A DNA stretch of 11,873 bases, from assembly GCA_946482495.1 (NCBI GenBank), contig CAMLRV010000048.1, positions 1-11,873 on the forward strand, read 5' to 3'. Origin of the DNA: an uncultured Flavobacteriia bacterium. GTDB lineage: Bacteria > Bacteroidota > Bacteroidia > Flavobacteriales > Flavobacteriaceae. The position numbers were made by a program, and so were the translations under genes. The notes below the pieces were generated by a model. That model saw nothing but the letters and a program-made list of their open reading frames with translations, did not search any database and was not told where the DNA came from. Positions 1 through 5,471 of the stretch are shown one piece after another (position 1 is the stretch's first letter; the number at the start of each line of letters is the position of its first letter).

Positions 1-474
1 GTGATTTTCACCACCACCAATTTTAACAGCCCATTTTTCACAAGCTCTGAAATTTGGAGTCGTTTTACGTGTGTCTAAAATTTTTGCACCAGTTCCTTCA
101 ATTAATCGGACATAACTTTTCGTTTTAGTTGCAATTGCACTCATACGTTGCATACTGTTTAAAACCAAACGTTCTGCTTTTAATATCGATTGTGAACTTC
201 CGTGTACATGAAAAACTACATCACCATATTTTACATCAGCACCATCTTCAATAAAAGTTTCCACTTTCATGTTGGCATCCACATAATTAAACACCATTTT
301 CGCAAATTCTACTCCAGCAATAATTCCAGTATCTTTCACTAAAAGTTTGGCACTTCCTTGCGCTGAAGCTGGAATACAAGCTAAGGAACTATGATCACCA
401 TCGCCCACATCTTCTCTAATAGCATTGGAAATTATTAAATTTAATTCGTTTTGAAATTGTTCTTCTGTAATCAT
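1..474 (-). CDS. nadC: Nicotinate-nucleotide pyrophosphorylase (carboxylating), partial
   Basis: This is the N-terminal 158 codons of quinolinate phosphoribosyltransferase, which converts quinolinate and PRPP to nicotinate mononucleotide, CO2 and pyrophosphate in de novo NAD synthesis; it acts in the cytosol. The gene starts at an ATG (474-472) and runs off the left edge, so the C-terminal part of the barrel is missing. The reading frame shows REDVGDGDHSS near residues 24-34, the AERLVLNSMQRMSAIAT segment in the middle, and the family signature ILDTRKTTPNFRACEKWAV followed by KIGGGENH at the visible end. These contain the basic residues that bind quinolinate and PRPP in the family. It lies 105 bases downstream of the NDH-2 gene on the same strand, with repeats between, so joint transcription is possible but not shown. 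The family identification is secure; only the truncation limits it. Confidence 0.95.
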   Translation of the reverse strand, partial: MITEEQFQNELNLIISNAIREDVGDGDHSSLACIPASAQGSAKLLVKDTGIIAGVEFAKMVFNYVDANMKVETFIEDGADVKYGDVVFHVHGSSQSILKAERLVLNSMQRMSAIATKTKSYVRLIEGTGAKILDTRKTTPNFRACEKWAVKIGGGENH

Positions 475-579
475 AATTTTTATTTAACCGCAAAGCTCGC
501 AAAGCCCTTCGTCAAGCTCAGGATGACATCGCAAAGTTCGCTAAGATTTATTTTTACTTTTTACTTGTCTCTTTCAGCT
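475..579. repeat. Intergenic repeat cluster between nadC and ndh
   Basis: This short gap holds no gene. Two imperfect direct copies of a 16-base unit (CGCAAAGCTCGCAAAG at 489-504 and CGCAAAGTTCGCTAAG at 530-545, 14 of 16 identical) flank a 25-base insert containing CTTCGTCAAGCTCAGGATGA. A T/C-rich tract at 551-574 is repeated at 1986-2009 on the far side of the NDH-2 gene with one difference. Motifs of this kind recur between genes in flavobacterial chromosomes, which is recollection rather than something testable here. No clear terminator or TAnnTTTG promoter is visible. Confidence 0.6.
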
Positions 580-1884
580 CTAAACCTCATCAGATGTAAA
601 CGATTGTTGCATTTTTTTCTTGTAAGGTCTAATAATTAAACGTGCTTCTCTATCGAAACGAACATAATTATATACCCAATTTAAGAAAACTACTGCTTTA
701 TTTTTAAATCCGATTAAGGAAATTAGGTGGATAAACATCCAAACAAACCAAGCGAATACACCATGAAAATGCAATTTTGGTAAATCTACCACAGCTTTGT
801 TTCTTCCGATTGTTGCCATTGAGCCTTTATCATTATATTCAAACGCTTTTAATGGTTTATTATTTTGCAAGTTTACCAAATTTTCTGCTAATAAACTTCC
901 TTGCTGAATGGCGGGTTGTGCCATTTGTGGGTGACCTTTTGGATACTTTTCAGTTTCCATGATACAAATATCGCCCACAGCAAAAATATTATCGTAGCCT
1001 TTTACTTTATTATATGTGTCAACTTTGATTCTATCAATACGTTCAAATATAGCATCTTTATTTAAACCGCTAACTAATTTTCCAGCAACTCCGGCTGTCC
1101 AAATCACGGTTGAAGAATGTAATTCTAAATCGGTATTAGTTGATACTACAAAACCATCATAACCAGTCACTCGAACATCTAAATGCACATTTACTCCTAA
1201 TTTTTTTAAAAATTTTTCTGAGGCAATAGACGATTTTTCAGTCATACTATCCAAAATTCGATCACTACTTTGTACCAAGTGAATTTGCATTTTTTTGATA
1301 TCTAAATCGGGATAATCTTTTGGCAATACGGCTTTTTTCATTTCTGCTAAAGCACCAGCTAATTCCACACCAGTTGGACCACCGCCAACTAAAACGAAGT
1401 TCATTAAACTTTCTCGTTCTGCTTCATCATCAGTTAAAAGTGCTGCTTCGAAACTTTCTAAAATTAAACTTCTAATATTTAAAGATTGTGGAATTGTTTT
1501 CATCGACATACTATTTCGCTCAATTTCTTTATTCCCGAAATAATTTGTTTTGGTTCCGGTGGCTACAACTAGATAATCATAATGTAACTCACCAATATCT
1601 GCTATGATTTTATTATTTACCCCATCAATTTCTTTTACATCCGCCAAACGAAAATAGAAATCTTTATACTCTTTTATGACTTTACGGATAGGATAAGCGA
1701 TAGAATCTGGCTCCAAACCACCAGTTGCTACTTGATATAATAAAGGTTGAAATGTGTGATAGTTGTGTTTGTCTAACATTACCACTTGGAAATTTTTATT
1801 TCGCAATTTCTTCGCTAATGATATTCCTGCAAAACCTCCACCTATAATTACAATTCTTTTTAATTCAGAATCTGGTATGTTCAT
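580..1884 (-). CDS. ndh: Type II NADH dehydrogenase (NDH-2), NAD(P)/FAD-dependent oxidoreductase
   Basis: The 434-residue protein is a membrane-attached flavoprotein of the NDH-2 family, which oxidises NADH and reduces quinone without pumping protons. The FAD-binding Rossmann motif GGGFAG is at residues 15-20, followed by the family segment HNYHTFQPLLYQVATGGLEP (40-59). The NADH-binding glycine motif VGGGPTGVELAG is at 166-177, IWTAGVAG at 261-268, the FAD-contacting FAVGD at 301-305, and the quinone-site-type segment QMAQPAIQQG at 320-329. The C-terminus (about 375-410) is rich in aromatic and hydrophobic residues, as expected for the amphipathic membrane anchor. Length is normal for the family. 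The ATG at 1884 lies just before the first beta strand, and a TAAATTTG promoter element lies about 20 bases upstream. It diverges from the sigma factor gene. It could recycle NADH from the beta-oxidation enzymes encoded further right, but this is inference. Confidence 0.93.
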   Translation of the reverse strand: MNIPDSELKRIVIIGGGFAGISLAKKLRNKNFQVVMLDKHNYHTFQPLLYQVATGGLEPDSIAYPIRKVIKEYKDFYFRLADVKEIDGVNNKIIADIGELHYDYLVVATGTKTNYFGNKEIERNSMSMKTIPQSLNIRSLILESFEAALLTDDEAERESLMNFVLVGGGPTGVELAGALAEMKKAVLPKDYPDLDIKKMQIHLVQSSDRILDSMTEKSSIASEKFLKKLGVNVHLDVRVTGYDGFVVSTNTDLELHSSTVIWTAGVAGKLVSGLNKDAIFERIDRIKVDTYNKVKGYDNIFAVGDICIMETEKYPKGHPQMAQPAIQQGSLLAENLVNLQNNKPLKAFEYNDKGSMATIGRNKAVVDLPKLHFHGVFAWFVWMFIHLISLIGFKNKAVVFLNWVYNYVRFDREARLIIRPYKKKMQQSFTSDEV

Positions 1885-1902
1885 TTTTGATGTGTTTATT
1901 TA

Positions 1903-1933
1903 CAAATTTAAGCTATATTTTAGTTTTTTGAAA
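1903..1933 (-). promoter_or_regulatory. Candidate promoter for the NDH-2 gene
   Basis: On the minus strand a TAAATTTG (1910-1903) matches the Bacteroidota -7 consensus TAnnTTTG exactly. Nineteen bases upstream is TTTC (1933-1930), one base off the TTTG -33 element. The start site would be near 1896, leaving a leader of roughly a dozen bases before the ATG at 1884. Motif and spacing are seen directly; activity is inferred. Confidence 0.5.
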
Positions 1934-1985
1934 CACCAATTAGAGAAATTTAAGAAATCTTTAGGCTCTACAGAGTTATAGACTC

Positions 1986-2009
1986 TTTTTACTTTTTACT
2001 TGGCTCTTT
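1986..2009. repeat. T/C-rich 24-bp repeat, second copy flanking ndh
   Basis: Twenty-three of 24 bases match 551-574, so the NDH-2 gene is bracketed by direct copies about 1.4 kb apart. The core is TTTTTACTTTTTACTTG. A shorter partial echo (CTTTTTACTTTTTTT) follows at 2006-2020. The sequence is simple, so part of the match could be compositional, but the shared ACTTG.CTC portion is not. Confidence 0.55.
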
Positions 2010-2031
2010 TTACTTTTTTTAAACATCTTTG
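2000..2031 (+). promoter_or_regulatory. Candidate promoter for the sigma factor gene
   Basis: A TTG (2000-2002) is followed after 21 bases by CATCTTTG (2024-2031), one mismatch from TAnnTTTG. Transcription would begin near 2038, which is the first ATG of the sigma factor frame. If this promoter is real, either the mRNA is leaderless or translation begins at the second ATG (2065). The TTG lies inside a repeated T/C-rich element, so chance is a real alternative. Confidence 0.3.
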
Positions 2032-2037
2032 TAACAA

Positions 2038-2559
2038 ATGTCAAAACTTAACTACTTATCGAATATGAAATCTGAATCGGAGGAAAGTTTCGTTAAACAA
2101 TTAAAGGCAAATCAGAATATTGTCCACAAAATTTGTAGGCTATATACTTCTGACCAAGACTCTCATAACGATTTGTTCCAAGAAATCACCATTCAATTAT
2201 GGAAAGCTTATCCAAAATTTAGAGGAGAATCTAAATTTACAACTTGGGCCTATCGTGTTGGGTTGAATACCGCTATTACTTTATATCGAAAGAAAAAAAG
2301 AAGTATTGAAACGACTCCTTTTGATACCGAATTTCATAGAATCAAAACAGACGAATACAATTTTGAAGAAGAAGAACAATTAAAATTAATGTATAAAGCC
2401 ATTGCCGAGTTGAATGATATTGACAAAGCTTTGATTTTTTTATACTTGGAAGATAAAGATTACACTGAGATTTCAGATACACTGGGAATTAGTGAAGTGA
2501 ATGCCAGAGTGAAAATGAATAGAATTAAAGGGAAACTTAAAAAAATATTAAATCCGTAA
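2038..2559 (+). CDS. ECF-type RNA polymerase sigma factor (sigma-70 family)
   Basis: The 173-residue protein has the two-domain layout of an extracytoplasmic-function sigma factor, which directs RNA polymerase to a specific promoter set. Sigma region 2 covers about residues 25-90, with DLFQEITIQLWKAYPKF (45-61) as the core-binding and -10 recognition part and FTTWAYRVGLN at 67-77. An acidic linker (EEEEQ, 110-114) precedes region 4 at about 115-170, whose helix-turn-helix is YTEISDTLGISEVNARVKMN (142-161). There is no extra C-terminal domain. The start is uncertain: the second ATG at 2065 (residue 10) begins the well-conserved part, and a candidate promoter ends at 2031, so a 164-residue protein is plausible. 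The stop is 3 bases before the next ATG, so it is translated together with a membrane protein that may regulate it. Target genes cannot be inferred. Confidence 0.92.
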   Translation: MSKLNYLSNMKSESEESFVKQLKANQNIVHKICRLYTSDQDSHNDLFQEITIQLWKAYPKFRGESKFTTWAYRVGLNTAITLYRKKKRSIETTPFDTEFHRIKTDEYNFEEEEQLKLMYKAIAELNDIDKALIFLYLEDKDYTEISDTLGISEVNARVKMNRIKGKLKKILNP

Positions 2560-2562
2560 CCT

Positions 2563-3198
2563 ATGGATGAATTAGAATTATTAAAAAAAGACTGGAAGAA
2601 AAACGATGCGCAATTTAAGCAAGTTTCTGAAAATGAAATTTATGGCATGTTGCACAAAAGTTCATCTTCTATTGTAAAATGGATATTTATTATTAGTATT
2701 CTAGAAATTGTTTTATGGACAGGTTTAGGCTTTTTAACCAATAACGACACATATTGGAAAATGCTAGACAAGTATCATTTAAAAACTTTTATGCTTATTG
2801 TATCCATAATAAACTATACCGTAATTGTTTATTTTATTTATAGATTTTACAAAAATTACAAAAAAATCAATGCCACAGATTCCGTGAACCATCTATTGAA
2901 AAATATAATTGATTCTAGAAAAACGGTGAAACAATATGTAACTTACAATTTATTAATGATTGGATTTTTATTGATAGTAGTTTTTGTAGCACAAACCATA
3001 TATGAACCTAAAATCCAAGAAATCATCAACAGATTTGGAACAGACACTAATAAAGGTTACTTTATCGTATTTGCTTTTTACTGTGTATTCATATTAGTAT
3101 TTATATTTATAATTTGGTTGTTCTACCGATTAATTTATGGTTTCTTAATTCGAAGATTGAAACGTAATTATAATGAATTACAAAAGATAGAATATTAA
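2563..3198 (+). CDS. Four-helix membrane protein of unknown function, coupled to sigma factor
   Basis: The 211-residue product has a charged N-terminal stretch (residues 1-37, starting MDELELLKKDWKKND) and four hydrophobic segments at about 38-58, 75-94, 129-147 and 165-190, followed by a basic tail (IRRLKRNY). There is no signal peptide and no Cys/His zinc-binding motif of classical zinc anti-sigma factors. I recall related flavobacterial proteins sometimes carrying the label beta-carotene 15,15'-monooxygenase; nothing here (no iron-binding histidine set) supports that enzyme. It begins 3 bases after the sigma factor stop, and the pair ends at a strong terminator, so they form a two-gene operon. 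A role as membrane partner or anti-sigma factor is an inference from position only; a signal-independent accessory role is equally possible. Confidence 0.85.
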   Translation: MDELELLKKDWKKNDAQFKQVSENEIYGMLHKSSSSIVKWIFIISILEIVLWTGLGFLTNNDTYWKMLDKYHLKTFMLIVSIINYTVIVYFIYRFYKNYKKINATDSVNHLLKNIIDSRKTVKQYVTYNLLMIGFLLIVVFVAQTIYEPKIQEIINRFGTDTNKGYFIVFAFYCVFILVFIFIIWLFYRLIYGFLIRRLKRNYNELQKIEY

Positions 3199-3234
3199 AA
3201 AAAAGCCCTGATAAAAAAATCAGGGCTTTTTTTT
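3199..3234. terminator. Bidirectional intrinsic terminator
   Basis: A perfect 8-bp stem GCCCTGAT / ATCAGGGC (3205-3212 and 3219-3226) with a six-A loop is flanked by an A run on the left and a T run on the right, so it works as a rho-independent terminator on both strands. It sits between two convergent units: it ends the sigma factor operon on the plus strand and the Nudix/acyltransferase unit on the minus strand. Confidence 0.9.
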
Positions 3235-3238
3235 AATA

Positions 3239-4042
3239 TTAATATTTCCATTGACGTTCTCTGTCTAGTTTGGCAGATTCTTCTAAAATTTCTTGAGGAA
3301 TTACTTTTAAAAAAGATTGGTGTTGCTCGATGGCATATTCTATTTGCTCAACAATTTTCTCCACTGAATCATTTTCGTAATCAATTTCCAATGGTGGTTT
3401 AATTTCCATCGATTGTAAAATTCCTTTTTTCTTTACGAATAATCCTTTTCTATCGAATGACCTTCTGAATCCATCAATCACAACCGGAACTACAATTGGT
3501 TTGTGTTGTTTGATAATATGAGCGGTTCCTTTACGAACTGGTTTAAATGAACGAGTAGTTCCTTGCGGAAAAGTAATTACCCAACCATCTTCTAAAGCAA
3601 TTTTAATATTCTCAGTATCATTTGGATTGACATCTCTTTTAACATCTTTACCTTCAGCACGCCAAGTTCTTTCCACAGTAATTGCACCTATGTAGGCTAA
3701 AATTCTTGGTAATAAACCTTCTTGCATGGTCTCTTTAGCTGCAACATAATACATATTCAGTTTCGGTTGCCACAAATAAAATACGTTTTTAATATTATCT
3801 TCTCTACCTTTTAAAGCGGCATTGAAAACGTGAAACATAGCGGTTACATCTGCAAAATACGTTTGATGATTAGATATAAAAAGGACATTTTTGTCTGGTA
3901 AACTTCTAATAATTTCTGAACCGTCAATCTGCAAATTATTAAAACTTCTATATCTACTATGCGTTAAAGCACCAAAAATGCGAATCAACCATTTTTTGAT
4001 GAATAATATATGTCCGAATGGATTTCTTTTAAATAATCCCAT
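3239..4042 (-). CDS. PlsC-like 1-acyl-sn-glycerol-3-phosphate acyltransferase family protein
   Basis: The 267-residue protein belongs to the lysophospholipid acyltransferase superfamily, which transfers acyl groups to glycerolipid acceptors at the inner membrane. Block I is NHQTYFAD (58-65) with the catalytic His59; here five residues separate His and Asp instead of the usual four. A later block, ITVERTWRAEGKD (121-133), resembles the acceptor-binding region, and block III reads FPQGTTR (158-164), with Gln where the classical FPEGTR has Glu. Block IV-like VVPVVIDGFRRSF spans 184-196. The N-terminal 30 residues are basic and hydrophobic and may associate with the membrane. I recall the same variant blocks in flavobacterial homologues, so they are probably a subfamily trait and not decay. 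The gene starts 39 bases after the Nudix gene stop and is probably co-transcribed with it. The exact acceptor (lysophosphatidate or another lipid) is not determinable. Confidence 0.85.
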   Translation of the reverse strand: MGLFKRNPFGHILFIKKWLIRIFGALTHSRYRSFNNLQIDGSEIIRSLPDKNVLFISNHQTYFADVTAMFHVFNAALKGREDNIKNVFYLWQPKLNMYYVAAKETMQEGLLPRILAYIGAITVERTWRAEGKDVKRDVNPNDTENIKIALEDGWVITFPQGTTRSFKPVRKGTAHIIKQHKPIVVPVVIDGFRRSFDRKGLFVKKKGILQSMEIKPPLEIDYENDSVEKIVEQIEYAIEQHQSFLKVIPQEILEESAKLDRERQWKY

Positions 4043-4081
4043 AAGTTTAACGTTTAAAAAAGGGGTTGCAAATTTAGCAAA

Positions 4082-4729
4082 TTAATACGATTTAACTGCG
4101 TTTTTAAACAACTCTTTCAACTCACTGAGCATCATAGCAGTAGCACCCCAAACCACATATTTTTCCACTTGAAATGCTGGCACATCAATATTTGTAGCGT
4201 AAGAAGTAGTCATTTTCGTTTGAACAATAATTTCGTCATTAAGTAACTGATGAATAGGCAATTCCAACACTCTTTTTACCTCATCAGGATTGGGTGTGAA
4301 TTGCAAATTTTCCGTGGAGAAACCTAAATAAGGTGTGACTAAAAAATTACTTGGCGGAATATAAATTTCACTACATTGTCGTATTACTTCAACTTTATTC
4401 ATTTCCACTCCAACTTCTTCTTCCGTTTCACGTAATGCCGTATATTCTAAATTGACATCTTCTATTTCTTCTTTTCCGCCTGGAAAACTAATTTGGGAAG
4501 AATGCACCCCAGGATACGTATTTCTCACTATTAAAGCCAAATGTGCTAAATCATTTTTCGGATAAACTAACATTAAAACTGCAGCATTTCTTGGTTTTTT
4601 TTCAGTATAAGATTTATCCTTAAGATAAGTAATTCGCTCCAAAGGTGCCATTTTTATGTGTGCATCTGTGGATTGCAACTTTTCTTTCTTTAAATTTGCA
4701 ATATTGTTTATAAAGTGATTAAAATTCAT
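4082..4729 (-). CDS. CoA pyrophosphatase, Nudix hydrolase (NudL/YeaB type)
   Basis: The 215-residue protein fits the Nudix subfamily that cleaves coenzyme A or acyl-CoA to 3',5'-ADP and (acyl-)4'-phosphopantetheine, a CoA housekeeping or turnover activity. The CoA-specific signature preceding the Nudix box is visible as LIVRNTYPGVHSSQISFPGG (66-85). It runs into the Nudix box, whose metal-binding part is RETEEEVGV (100-108). A further conserved segment is NPDEV (147-151), and the C-terminal VWGATAMMLSEL (193-204) is also typical. The spacing between the box glycine and RExxEE is slightly longer than the general consensus, as in NudL-type proteins. Length is normal. The stop precedes the acyltransferase ATG by 39 bases on the same strand; both products act on acyl-group or CoA metabolism, which fits a shared transcript. 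The exact substrate is inferred from the family. Confidence 0.88.
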   Translation of the reverse strand: MNFNHFINNIANLKKEKLQSTDAHIKMAPLERITYLKDKSYTEKKPRNAAVLMLVYPKNDLAHLALIVRNTYPGVHSSQISFPGGKEEIEDVNLEYTALRETEEEVGVEMNKVEVIRQCSEIYIPPSNFLVTPYLGFSTENLQFTPNPDEVKRVLELPIHQLLNDEIIVQTKMTTSYATNIDVPAFQVEKYVVWGATAMMLSELKELFKNAVKSY

Positions 4730-4782
4730 TTATTTAAATTTTACTTCATTTTGGTAATAAATGTATCGCTTTTTTTAATAGA

Positions 4783-4803
4783 AGTTTGTTTTTAAAACAA
4801 ACT
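4783..4803. promoter_or_regulatory. Perfect 21-bp palindrome in divergent intergenic region
   Basis: AGTTTGTTTT and AAAACAAACT (4783-4792 and 4794-4803) are perfect inverted arms around a single T. It lies between two divergent genes, 54 bases upstream of the Nudix start and 67 upstream of the DUF4268-like start. With no long T run and no gene ending here, an operator is likelier than a terminator. No regulator can be assigned. Confidence 0.45.
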
Positions 4804-4869
4804 CTTAGTTTATGGCGATTTCATTATTCAATTTTCTAATTTATAAAGTTACAAAAAATATTCACAAAA

Positions 4870-5313
4870 ATGTATAGTAAAGCCGACGCACAATTAATTA
4901 AAAAAGAATTTTGGTCAACATTTGGAAACGAATATCCAAGAAAATGGTTGTTGTACAACACAAAAATTAAAGATGTTACCTTCAAATTTAATGTAGATAA
5001 CAAGAAAGCCTATGTAATGCTTGATATCGAACCAAAAGATGAAAATAAAAGAACCATTTACTATGAAAAAGTGGAATCACTTAAAGATATTTTATTAGAA
5101 GAATTTTTACCAGATGCTATTTTTGAAAGAGATTTTTATTTAGAAACTGGAAAAGTGATCAGCAGAATTTGGGTAGAATTAACGGACGTGAGTTTAAACC
5201 GAAAAACCGATTGGGAAACAATTTTCACTTTCTTTTATGACAGCATGGATGCTTTTGAAAGATTTTTCTATGAGCATGAAGATTATATTAAAGATTTGGA
5301 AGTGAATACTTAG
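4870..5313 (+). CDS. DUF4268-like protein of unknown function
   Basis: The 147-residue protein is soluble by composition, has no signal peptide or membrane helix, and is rich in acidic and aromatic residues. It resembles the DUF4268 family common in Bacteroidota: the N-terminal segment KKEFWSTFGNEYPRKWLLYN (11-30), a beta-strand-like middle (AYVMLDIEPKDENKRTIYYE, 47-66), ERDFYLETGKVISRIWVEL near 85-103, and a C-terminal helix ending in FFYDSMDAFERFFYEHEDYI. DUF4268 regions also occur fused to nuclease-like domains elsewhere, but this copy has no additional domain. It is a single-gene unit, divergent from the Nudix gene and ending before a bidirectional terminator. Function is unknown; the family match is from recognition of the sequence pattern and not a search. 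Confidence 0.8.
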   Translation: MYSKADAQLIKKEFWSTFGNEYPRKWLLYNTKIKDVTFKFNVDNKKAYVMLDIEPKDENKRTIYYEKVESLKDILLEEFLPDAIFERDFYLETGKVISRIWVELTDVSLNRKTDWETIFTFFYDSMDAFERFFYEHEDYIKDLEVNT

Positions 5314-5319
5314 TAAGAA

Positions 5320-5340
5320 GTTGGAAGCTTGAAGCTGGAA
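5320..5340. repeat. Flavobacterial-type GGAAGCTTGAAGCTGG repeat
   Basis: TTGGAAGCTTGAAGCTGGAA begins just after the stop of the DUF4268-like gene. It is built from near-repeats of the unit TTGGAAGCT / TTGAAGCTGGAA. I recall such sequences between genes in flavobacterial chromosomes. The remaining bases up to 5417 hold no gene or obvious signal. Confidence 0.4.
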
Positions 5341-5417
5341 AAATTTACTTTCAAAGTTTGTGTTAAATCCTTTAACTTCTTGAATCTCCGATTTTAGGGT
5401 GATAAATTGGAAAAAAT

Positions 5418-5448
5418 AAAAAAAGTCCTGATTCCTCAGGACTTTTTT
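5418..5448. terminator. Bidirectional intrinsic terminator
   Basis: GTCCTGA (5425-5431) and TCAGGAC (5436-5442) form a perfect stem with a TTCC loop, flanked by A and T runs that extend the pairing. It terminates the DUF4268-like gene on the plus strand and the fad operon on the minus strand. Confidence 0.9.
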
Positions 5449-5471
5449 ATACAAACAAATTAAACTAATTA

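Noticed and set aside
451..639. Plus-strand frame of 62 codons across the nadC-ndh gap
   Set aside because: It is built largely from intergenic repeats and overlaps both neighbouring genes antisense; no family resemblance.
1972..1986. Small hairpin AGAGT/ACTCT followed by Ts between ndh and the sigma factor gene
   Set aside because: The five-base stem is too short and AT-rich, and no gene ends there on either strand.
551..2009. ndh with flanking direct repeats as a mobile element or composite transposon
   Set aside because: No transposase, no terminal inverted repeats and no target duplications; the repeats are short T/C-rich intergenic sequences.
3199..3234. Palindromes at 3205-3226 and 5425-5442 considered as operators
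   Set aside because: Both lie between convergent genes and carry A/T tracts on each side, which is the form of bidirectional terminators.
5194..5454. Minus-strand frame of 86 codons overlapping the end of the DUF4268-like gene and the terminator
   Set aside because: It runs through the terminator hairpin and antisense to a supported gene, and its product is a low-complexity Phe/Ile-rich shadow.
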